Shown here piece by piece: positions 57,293 to 64,000 of a stretch of DNA of 64,000 nucleotides. The notes beneath the pieces are model-generated. The model made no database searches. It was given only the letters and a program-made list of their open reading frames with translations, and was not told the DNA's origin. This stretch comes from Thalassospiraceae bacterium LMO-JJ14 (GTDB lineage Bacteria; Pseudomonadota; Alphaproteobacteria; Rhodospirillales; Casp-alpha2), in assembly GCA_021555105.2 (NCBI GenBank), contig CP134604.1, positions 3,712,001-3,776,000 on the forward strand, read 5' to 3'. How positions within the stretch are numbered: position 1 is the first letter of the stretch; every line of letters begins with the position of its first letter. The position numbers and the translations under genes are program-made.

Positions 57293-57880
57293 ATGAACGA
57301 AGAAAATAGCATGCAGCATGTAACGCAAGCGGTGTTCGCATACTGGTTCGGCGGGCTTGATGAGGCCGCGGCTGAAACCGCTCAGCCGTTTTGGTTCAAA
57401 TCGACGCCCGAAATCGATACTGAGATTCGCGCCCGGTTTCAGGATTTCCATCTCCGGGCGAAGCAGGGCGGATTCGACAACGACGCCGAAAGCGCGGATG
57501 ATTTTCTCGCCATTATCATCATGCTGGATCAATTCCCCCGCAATATGTATCGCGGCACTGCACAGGCATTTGAAACCGACCCGCTGGCCAGGCAATGGGC
57601 CGCACGGGCTCTCGAAAAAGGCATGGATCAGCAGCAACCGGCGCCCAACCGGCGCATGTTCTTTTATCTGCCGTTTGAACATGCCGAAAACATGGCCGAT
57701 CAGAACGAAGCTGTTCGGTTATTCGAGAAAATGGGTTACGATGAACTCACGGGTTATGCCAAGGCGCATCGCGATATAATCACAACGTATGGGCGGTTTC
57801 CGCACCGAAATGCCGTGCTTGGCCGCACATCGACCCCAGACGAGGAAGTCTACCTGAGCCAACCGGGGGCCGGCTTTTAA
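57293..57880 (+). CDS. DUF924 family protein
   Basis: This all-helical, TPR-like family protein has 195 residues: VFAYWFGG, QPFWFKST, LIIMLDQFPRNMYRGTAQAFETDPLA, and FYLPFEHAEN with the final GRFPHRNAVLGR. The function is unknown. The start could be the ATG six codons later. A TATACT box lies just before the start. Confidence 0.9.
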   Translation: MNEENSMQHVTQAVFAYWFGGLDEAAAETAQPFWFKSTPEIDTEIRARFQDFHLRAKQGGFDNDAESADDFLAIIIMLDQFPRNMYRGTAQAFETDPLARQWAARALEKGMDQQQPAPNRRMFFYLPFEHAENMADQNEAVRLFEKMGYDELTGYAKAHRDIITTYGRFPHRNAVLGRTSTPDEEVYLSQPGAGF

Positions 57881-57898
57881 GTAAAGGAAGTTCAGAAT

Positions 57899-58681
57899 AT
57901 GCCCTCACTCAAGATCCTCAGAATATTTTGCGCAATCTCTTTTACGGCCACTCTTGGTGCGTGCACGTACAGTAAAATCGATACCGGCGTCTTCACGCAA
58001 CCTGCCGAGCAGAACGGCCGCGTCATTGTCGAGACCTCCGCGTTTCAGAATATCGCACCGACACGGGTGAATTACGCGGATTCGCGCATCACCGAGGAAT
58101 ATGTACTTTATCGCGCCGCTGGCGGTCAGGCGGAAATCCTGTTCTCAGAAACCCTGCCCCGATTTAAAAACAGAACGGTGCTCGATTTCGACAAGCTGAT
58201 CTCTAGCTCGGTCAAGATGTGGCGCTTTAATCAGGGGCAGCCGCTCGAATTCAGCGAAAGCTTCACCGTCGACAACGATTTTGCATCGTTCTGGGTGCAG
58301 CCGTACCGGCAAACCAAAACTGGACGTAACTGCGCCGGATTTTCGGCACGGTGGGATATCCGCATGGACGATCGCGATCTCCGGCCCAGCAAGATCATGT
58401 TCGGGTTCCATTGCGCCCCCAAGGGAACAGCTTTTGGCGCCGATGAAGCCCGGAAGCTCGTGCAAGCCATTCAGGTCCGGGGTATTTCGGTCCCGTTGCG
58501 GGTCGAATCCGTTTACGAACTCAACAGGAAGACACCGCCGCCATCAATAGACATCCAGACCATCAACCTTGTGTTGGCCCAGGATGGCGCCGGCGGCGGT
58601 ATTGCCGGACTGCCGGAATTCCCTTTGCTTTTTTCCAGGGTCTATAACGACTTTGACGGTGGTGACTGCATAAACTGCTGA
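57899..58681 (+). CDS. Hypothetical lipoprotein
   Basis: This 260-residue protein has a signal peptide and lipobox LGAC (about residue 21). The rest is beta-rich with no family I recognise. Three Cys occur in the mature part, two at the C terminus (DCINC). It lies 18 bases after the DUF924 gene and is likely co-transcribed. Confidence 0.72.
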   Translation: MPSLKILRIFCAISFTATLGACTYSKIDTGVFTQPAEQNGRVIVETSAFQNIAPTRVNYADSRITEEYVLYRAAGGQAEILFSETLPRFKNRTVLDFDKLISSSVKMWRFNQGQPLEFSESFTVDNDFASFWVQPYRQTKTGRNCAGFSARWDIRMDDRDLRPSKIMFGFHCAPKGTAFGADEARKLVQAIQVRGISVPLRVESVYELNRKTPPPSIDIQTINLVLAQDGAGGGIAGLPEFPLLFSRVYNDFDGGDCINC

Positions 58682-58691
58682 GTCGAGGCGA

Positions 58692-59117
58692 TTAGTTGCC
58701 GAGGTCGATCCGTATCCGGATTTCGGGTTCCGCAACCCTGAACGCAGCTTCATTGAAAGATGGCGGACCGAAGAAGACCTTGGCGTCGTTAGAGAATCCG
58801 TAGTCTTCCAACGGGATGCCGAACAGGCCCTGATCGAAGTCATGGTTGCCGTTTTCATCGTGATAGACGGCAATTGCATAACGCCCGGGCTGCAGATCTC
58901 TAAACGAGACCTCAGCCCTGAGACCGGCAATACCGACCTGGGTCTCGGCCCGCATGCCGTCGGAATCGGGAAAAGCATCGGGATTGTCGTACAACGCGAT
59001 ATGCACATCGCCATTGTTGCTGGCGAGTCCCAGAATTTCGACATTCAGGGTCGCGGCGATGGCCGCATACGGCAACAAAGCTGTCAGGATAAATATCGGA
59101 ATGCAGAGCCGTCCCAT
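58692..59117 (-). CDS. DUF2141 secreted protein
   Basis: This 141-residue protein has a signal peptide ending near AAIAA, then the DUF2141 beta-sandwich: GDVHIALYDNPDAF, LQPGRYAIAVYHDENGNHDFDQGLFGIPLEDYGFSNDA. The ATG at 59117 has GAGGG at a good distance. The function is unknown; the domain is related to transthyretin-like folds. Confidence 0.88.
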   Translation of the reverse strand: MGRLCIPIFILTALLPYAAIAATLNVEILGLASNNGDVHIALYDNPDAFPDSDGMRAETQVGIAGLRAEVSFRDLQPGRYAIAVYHDENGNHDFDQGLFGIPLEDYGFSNDAKVFFGPPSFNEAAFRVAEPEIRIRIDLGN

Positions 59118-59128
59118 GACGGCGGCCC

Positions 59129-59359
59129 TCAAACGCGGATGTTCAGATAATAACCGCGCGGCGCACGCTGATCGAGCGGCAGCCCCTGATTGAGAAGGCC
59201 ATTGAGGCGTTGCAGCCCGGCCTGCTCCTGCGGTGTCTGATTGTGTTCGAGAAAACGGGCACGTGACTGCACTTCCCGAACTTCCTCGGATTGATAATGC
59301 GAGCGTGCGGGCTTTGCTGCCCCCAGACCGCCACCACTTAGATTGATCCCATCCGTCAT
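59129..59359 (-). CDS. Hypothetical 76-residue protein
   Basis: This small soluble protein (MTDGINLSGGGLGAAKPARSHYQ...) is rich in Gln, Arg and Gly. No family is recognised and no strong ribosome site is seen. It ends 11 bases before the DUF2141 start, which favours co-transcription. Moderately likely to be real. Confidence 0.5.
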   Translation of the reverse strand: MTDGINLSGGGLGAAKPARSHYQSEEVREVQSRARFLEHNQTPQEQAGLQRLNGLLNQGLPLDQRAPRGYYLNIRV

Positions 59360-59457
59360 AGGATGGACGCTAGCGGGAAAAGGGTTAACGAGCGGTAAAC
59401 TATGCGGCCTGACTTGGGAAAATCTGTGGATACTCCAGAAAAACCGGCTTTCCCGGA

Positions 59458-60000
59458 TTACGGATGGCGCATGACCTCGAATTTCGGGCCGCCGCCTTCA
59501 CGGTAGACATTCAGGGCCCATGTGATGCTGGGGAAAGCGATCTCGTCCCAGGGGATATCTGCCCAATCGAATAAGGCCGCCTCGATGCTTTCCGGGCCCG
59601 GGTCCAGTTCGGGGCTGATCATGGCCGCTTGATAGACCATGTATATCTGCGAAATCCTGGGAATTTCGAACATGCCCAGAAACGCACCGATATCGACATT
59701 TGCACCGGATTCCTCCATAACTTCGCGCCGCGCACCTTCATCAGTCGTTTCATTCAGTTCGAGATAACCGGCCGGTATCGTCCAGTATCCGATCCGCGGT
59801 GCAATAGCGCGGCGGCACAGGAGAATTTTGTCCTGCCAGGTGCAAACCGCCCCAGCGACGATGCGTGGATTATCGTAATGAATGAACCCGCAATCGACAC
59901 AAACCATGCGTTCACGGTCATCGCCTTCGGGGATCTGACGGACCACCGGCCCCTGGGCCGCCGTAGCGGATATATTGTTGCTGTCTTGTGTATCGCTCAT
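59458..60000 (-). CDS. NUDIX hydrolase with zinc-ribbon
   Basis: This 180-residue protein has an N-terminal Cys pair ([17 protein letters not shown]) and the NUDIX box [22 protein letters not shown] (about residues 77-98). The layout matches NADH-pyrophosphatase-like or ADP-ribose-type hydrolases. The substrate is unknown. It is divergent from the membrane sensor gene. Confidence 0.9.
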   Translation of the reverse strand: MSDTQDSNNISATAAQGPVVRQIPEGDDRERMVCVDCGFIHYDNPRIVAGAVCTWQDKILLCRRAIAPRIGYWTIPAGYLELNETTDEGARREVMEESGANVDIGAFLGMFEIPRISQIYMVYQAAMISPELDPGPESIEAALFDWADIPWDEIAFPSITWALNVYREGGGPKFEVMRHP

Positions 60001-60213
60001 TGTTTTACCGGAAATTCCGCTGCCTGCCGATTATTCGTATGATATTTCGTCCAAATCGGGCGTCGACCCGGATCATACCGCGGGGCATATTGTCAGGAAT
60101 AACAAATAGCTGCAAATGCGGCTGCGAAACCGGCATACGGGTGATATAAACGAGGTCCGAGACATTTTCACCGGTGTATTTCGCCCGTGAATAAGTGGAT
60201 ATGAAAGTTAACA

Positions 60214-62196
60214 ATGGCGATCCACGCTGAGCGCGAAGACGAGGCAGATTTCGATACCGCCGCCAGCGGCTTGGGTGACCGCACGTTTTTGGGCGGCCTC
60301 AGTCTCGGTGCCCGCTCCTGGCTGTATTTCCTGGCTTGCCTCATCGCCGCCGCCGCCTTCGGTGCGCTCTATTATCATGTCGACCAGCGTCTCGATCAGG
60401 CGCTGCAAAATCTGCAGCGTGCTTCGCGGATTGATGAACTTTCCAATACCGTGGAACGCGGCACCTACAGCCTGCAGGCGCGACAGCGGAAATTCCTGCT
60501 GACCCGGGACACTGAAATCGCCGACGGATTCTCGGTCGACCTTGCTGATGTCTCTGCGGCGCTGGACGAGTTATTCAGCTTCCCCGAAGCGCAACCGCTG
60601 GCGCAACACGTAACCACCATCCGCGACGGCCTGGTGCAGTATGACCAGCAATTTCAGACATTCCTCAATGCCGAACGGGCAATCGGCAGCGATTCCGAAA
60701 CGGGCCTCAGTGCGCAGCTGCGGCGCACATCTTCCGCGTTGCGCGCCGCGTTTCGCGAAAGCGGCAAAGCCAACCTGATCAACCAGGTTGAACGGATCGA
60801 TCAACAAGGCGAGGAAACGATCCTGTCGGGATCCGTAAAAGGCGTCGATGAAATCCGCAAACGCTACGATGCACTGACCGAATTTGTCGGCGCTGCGGAT
60901 ATCGCAACCCCGCAAAAATCGCAAATCGATCAGCTTCTGAAGCAGCACGAAACGCAGATGCTCTCGATCATAAATGCGCGCTTTGAACTTTCCGATCAAA
61001 CGCGCCGGTTCGAAGAACTGTTCGACTACTTCGTGCCAAGCCTGACGGGGCTTGCCGGATTCTCGGAACGGCTGCGGATTCAGGCCGCCGCCGAAGTACG
61101 CAACATGCAGTTGTTTGCCCGCTACACCATCCTCGGCGGATCGATGGCGATCATTCTTTGGCTGTTCTTTTTCGGCCTCGTGTTAATCAAGAGTCTAAGC
61201 GGCCCGGCGCGGCGGATCGCCGAAGCCACTGAACGCATTGCCCGGGGTGCCAGTCACATCACCGTGCCGGCGCAGGGCAACAAGGACGATTTCGGCCGGA
61301 TTGCCCGGATGCTCGATGGTTGGGCCGACACCATTATCGAAGTGGATCAATTGCGCACAGATCTTGAGCGAACGCGCGAACGCCTGAGCGAGGCCATTGC
61401 CGATGCCGACAATGCATCGGAGCGCGCCTACACCGCCGAGCAAAGGGCCGAACGTGCGGAACGGGCCCTTGAAGAAGAGCCCATGAAAGCACTGCCGCCG
61501 CCAACGATGCCGGAACCCGTGCAGGAACCTGAAGCGGAAACCGAAACCGAAGCCGAAGCCGCGCCTGAACGTCCGCCTTACCGTCCGCGTGGCCGGCCGA
61601 TCCCCGCACTCGAGTTGGGCGAAGATGTCCGTGGCGGCGCCATCTCGTCGGTCAGCCAGCAATTGCAGAACTTTACCCAATACGTGACCGCCGCCGCCAA
61701 TGACGTTGAACGCACGGAAGCCCTGATCAAGGGCATCGACCAAATGACGTTCCTCGTGGATGACATTTCGGAACTGGTGATGACAATCCGCGACCAGAGC
61801 AACTTGCTGGCCTTTCGCTCACCCGGCAAGGAAGCGACGCGCGATGCTGGGCGCGATGGGGATGATACCCTGATCGCCTTTTCCGGAGACAAGCGAACAT
61901 CGGAAGCGGAGCGCGTCTATGCGCAGCGTTTCGATCATCTCCGCGAAGCCACGGATCAGACGGAACGCACCGCGCATCGCATCAAGAACACCCTGGCCGA
62001 AGTCAGTGAAATCGCCCGCGAAATCGCTGAAACCGCTTCCCATCAGGCACTCGACGCGACGCACCGGCTACTCAACCAGTCGGAATATCTGCAAAATATG
62101 CTGGACGATATCCTGAGCCGGGTGCACCCCGCCAAGCCCGGTGCACTGTCCGAACAGCGCGCCCCCCGGCGCTCCAACGATGACCCGTTTGCCTAA
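60214..62196 (+). CDS. Chemoreceptor-like membrane protein with HAMP and degenerate signalling tip
   Basis: The 660 residues have TM1 at about 33-56, a helical periplasmic sensor (57-300), TM2 at about 304-328, and HAMP at about 329-385 ([19 protein letters not shown]). A coiled coil and a Pro/Glu-rich linker (about 427-465) follow, then a helical C-terminal domain. Around residue 522, [24 protein letters not shown] resembles the chemoreceptor hairpin tip (DQTNLLALNAAIEAARAG) but with key positions changed and no following GRGFAVVA. It probably signals other than through standard CheA/CheW. It overlaps the convergent pgk end. Confidence 0.75.
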   Translation: MAIHAEREDEADFDTAASGLGDRTFLGGLSLGARSWLYFLACLIAAAAFGALYYHVDQRLDQALQNLQRASRIDELSNTVERGTYSLQARQRKFLLTRDTEIADGFSVDLADVSAALDELFSFPEAQPLAQHVTTIRDGLVQYDQQFQTFLNAERAIGSDSETGLSAQLRRTSSALRAAFRESGKANLINQVERIDQQGEETILSGSVKGVDEIRKRYDALTEFVGAADIATPQKSQIDQLLKQHETQMLSIINARFELSDQTRRFEELFDYFVPSLTGLAGFSERLRIQAAAEVRNMQLFARYTILGGSMAIILWLFFFGLVLIKSLSGPARRIAEATERIARGASHITVPAQGNKDDFGRIARMLDGWADTIIEVDQLRTDLERTRERLSEAIADADNASERAYTAEQRAERAERALEEEPMKALPPPTMPEPVQEPEAETETEAEAAPERPPYRPRGRPIPALELGEDVRGGAISSVSQQLQNFTQYVTAAANDVERTEALIKGIDQMTFLVDDISELVMTIRDQSNLLAFRSPGKEATRDAGRDGDDTLIAFSGDKRTSEAERVYAQRFDHLREATDQTERTAHRIKNTLAEVSEIAREIAETASHQALDATHRLLNQSEYLQNMLDDILSRVHPAKPGALSEQRAPRRSNDDPFA

Positions 62197-63389
62197 TCGG
62201 TCATGATGGCGGCGACGCCGGGCAGTTGCTTGCCTTCAATCCATTCCAGAAAAGCCCCGCCCGCGGCGGAAACATAGGAAAATCCTGCTTCCGCACCGGC
62301 GTTGGCCAAGGCCGAGACCGTATCGCCACCACCGGCGACCGACAGCAAATTGCCAGCCTTCGTCAGTTCGGCAACCGTTTTCGCCACGGCATTGGTCCCG
62401 GCATCGAAAGGATCTACTTCGAACGCACCCAGGGGACCATTCCACAACACCGTCTTCGCCGACTTCAGCCGCGTTTGCAGATCGGCAATGCTTTTTGGCC
62501 CGATGTCGAGGATCATCATGTCATCGGGAACTTCACTCAATTCCGCTTGGGTTGCTTTCGCACCCGTTTCAAAAGCCTCGGCAATGACGACATCCAACGG
62601 CAGCACGATTTCGCAGTTGGCGCTGGCGGCCATGTCGACGATGGCACGGGCTTCGTCGGCCATATCCTTTTCGCAAAGCGATTTGCCGATGCCGACACCA
62701 TTGGCATACAGGAAGGTGTTGGCCATGCCGCCACCGATGACGATCTGGTCGACCTTTTCCGCAAGATGCCCCAGAACCGCCATCTTGGTTGAAACCTTGG
62801 CCCCGCCGACGACGGCGATGACCGGGTGTGCCGGTGTTTCGAGCGCATTGGCGAGAGCTTCGATTTCGGCCTGCATCAGACGCCCGGCAGCCGAAGGTAA
62901 ATGATGCGTGATCCCCTCGGTCGAGGCATGCGCACGGTGTGCGACGGAAAAGGCATCCGAGACGAAGGCATCCCCGTTCGCGGCAAGCGCCTTGGCAAAG
63001 TCCGGGTCGTTCTTTTCCTCGCCGCCATGAAAGCGCAGGTTTTCCAGCATCACAAAACCGCCTGCCGGTGCGGCATCGATCGCCGCCTTGGCGGCATCGC
63101 CAATGCAGTCTGCGGCAAATGTAACGTTTTTACCGGAAAGCCCGGCCAGCGCATCGGCGACCGGTTGCAGGCTCATGTCCGCATGCACCGTACCCTTGGG
63201 GCGGCCGAAGTGCGACAGGATGACGACCTTGGCGCCCTTGTCCGCCAGTTCGTTCAATGTTTCGAGCGCCCGGTCGATGCGCGTGGTATCGGTGATTTTA
63301 CCGTCCCGCATGGGGACGTTGAAATCGACGCGGACGAGAACCCGCTTACCGGCGACATCAAGATCATCAAGGGTTTTTAAATGAGCCAT
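62193..63389 (-). CDS. pgk: Phosphoglycerate kinase
   Basis: This enzyme transfers phosphate between 1,3-bisphosphoglycerate and ADP. The start [26 protein letters not shown] gives 398 residues. The family features are [31 protein letters not shown] and [10 protein letters not shown] near the end. It is not beside gap or tkt here. Confidence 0.98.
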   Translation of the reverse strand: MAHLKTLDDLDVAGKRVLVRVDFNVPMRDGKITDTTRIDRALETLNELADKGAKVVILSHFGRPKGTVHADMSLQPVADALAGLSGKNVTFAADCIGDAAKAAIDAAPAGGFVMLENLRFHGGEEKNDPDFAKALAANGDAFVSDAFSVAHRAHASTEGITHHLPSAAGRLMQAEIEALANALETPAHPVIAVVGGAKVSTKMAVLGHLAEKVDQIVIGGGMANTFLYANGVGIGKSLCEKDMADEARAIVDMAASANCEIVLPLDVVIAEAFETGAKATQAELSEVPDDMMILDIGPKSIADLQTRLKSAKTVLWNGPLGAFEVDPFDAGTNAVAKTVAELTKAGNLLSVAGGGDTVSALANAGAEAGFSYVSAAGGAFLEWIEGKQLPGVAAIMTD

Positions 63390-63415
63390 GGTTTCCTTCC
63401 CGGGGAGAATTGAAA

Positions 63416-64000
63416 TCAGTTTCTGGTAGCGACGGCGCACCCGGCGGCAATCATCAGCGAACCGGCGCAACGGTTCATGTAGCGGACGGCACGCTCGGTA
63501 CGAAACAGCCGGCGCACCTGCGTTGCCGCCAGGGCATAGGTGACGAGGACACAGATCAGCACCGTCAGGACGGTCGTCACAATGGCAACGCCTTCGCCAA
63601 ACGTAAGGGTCTTCAGATCGGTGAAAGTCGGCAGAAAGCTCAGGTAAAAAATAATCACTTTCGGATTGCCGAGGGTCAGAAACAGCCCGCCCGCATAGCC
63701 ACGGGCATGACTGCCTTTTGATAAGTTAGCAGCCTCGCCGGATTGGGTGGGAAGCACGGCCGGCTGCCGCCAGGCCTTGATCCCCAGATAGATCAGATAA
63801 GCGGCACCGGTCCAGCGAACGAAAATGAACAGCTCGCCCAGCATTCCAGCAATCATGGACAGGCCGAATATGGCAAACAGAACATAAACCAGATCGCCGC
63901 TGGCAATGCCCAGAATGAACGGCAGGGTTGAGCGGAATCCAAAAGCCACGCTGCGGGCCGCCGTCGCGATAACACCAGGGCCCGGCGCCGCCATCCAGAC
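63416..64000 (-). CDS. LysE/RhtB family exporter (5' end outside window)
   Basis: This amino-acid export family protein has about six membrane helices, with the N-terminal [28 protein letters not shown]-type ([13 protein letters not shown]) and [19 protein letters not shown]. The reading frame is open past the right edge and the family usually has about 10 more residues before PGPG, so the true start lies outside. The substrate is unknown. It ends 26 bases before pgk. Confidence 0.87.
   Translation of the reverse strand, partial: VWMAAPGPGVIATAARSVAFGFRSTLPFILGIASGDLVYVLFAIFGLSMIAGMLGELFIFVRWTGAAYLIYLGIKAWRQPAVLPTQSGEAANLSKGSHARGYAGGLFLTLGNPKVIIFYLSFLPTFTDLKTLTFGEGVAIVTTVLTVLICVLVTYALAATQVRRLFRTERAVRYMNRCAGSLMIAAGCAVATRN

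Noticed and set aside
60005-60214. 69-codon minus-strand frame upstream of the NUDIX gene
   Set aside because: It starts with TTG, lacks a ribosome site, and overlaps the divergent promoter region. The frame looks somewhat protein-like, so it is doubtful rather than excluded.

Overview
The window is a compact, GC-rich stretch of chromosome from a free-living alphaproteobacterium, most likely a member of Rhodospirillales or a close relative. This rests on three conserved alphaproteobacterial neighbourhoods: zapE-mdh-sucCD-sucAB-lpd, ffh-rpsP-rimM-trmD-rplS-leuCDB, and dapF-mtaB-ftsY. No lineage was tested computationally. Coding density is very high. There is no sign of a prophage, insertion sequence, integron or CRISPR array, and I found no tRNA or rRNA gene.

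Layout. 1-5.0 kb: F1 part of ATP synthase (atpHAGDC, minus strand; atpC cut by the left edge). 5.2-9.1 kb: priA, then divergent DUF484 protein plus xerC. 9.1-11.8 kb: an ArsR-type repressor, a two-cysteine permease and an MFS transporter in one small operon. 11.9-21.4 kb: the TCA operon mdh-sucC-sucD-(cupin)-sucA-odhB-lpdA. 21.6-25.7 kb: zapE, a SAF-domain oxidoreductase, a fatty acid hydroxylase-type membrane enzyme and a PaiB-like protein. 26-29.5 kb: sdhCDAB. 29.5-30.2 kb: a 0.7-kb non-coding stretch holding a likely sdh promoter, DnaA-box-like sites and a region full of RNA hairpins. 30.2-33.1 kb: a MaoC-type hydratase with a malyl-CoA thioesterase-like protein, then a pyridoxal kinase. 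33.1-34.5 kb: two tandem receiver-domain proteins. 34.6-35.9 kb: asd with an unreported-looking Thr/Lys leader peptide and attenuator. 36-37.7 kb: a CidA/CidB (LrgA/LrgB) pair and a secreted hydrolase. 37.8-45 kb: leuB, leuD, leuC, rplS, trmD, rimM, rpsP, ffh. 45-50 kb: a PAS protein, a ferredoxin-like protein, dapF-mtaB-ftsY and a NIPSNAP protein. 50-57.1 kb: a long minus-strand operon of ydbH-ynbE-ydbL homologues, an unknown 68-residue protein, an amidase, an Mla-type ATPase and a PLP enzyme. 57.3-64 kb: small hypothetical and envelope proteins, a NUDIX hydrolase, a degenerate chemoreceptor-like protein, pgk and a LysE-type exporter cut by the right edge.

Together the genes describe aerobic respiratory metabolism: nearly the whole oxidative half of the TCA cycle, complex II and ATP synthase lie within 30 kb, next to enzymes typical of C4/C5 acyl-CoA (ethylmalonyl-CoA pathway) metabolism. 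The rest is housekeeping (translation, SRP targeting, leucine, lysine and threonine synthesis).

The observations I rate highest are: a Thr/Lys-rich leader peptide followed by a terminator hairpin upstream of asd; the structured non-coding region at 29.75-30.17 kb; the twin receiver proteins with shared tails and shared upstream motifs; a lysine-rich repeat tail on SucA; a chemoreceptor-like protein whose signalling tip is degenerate; and a DapF in which one of the two expected catalytic cysteines reads as serine.
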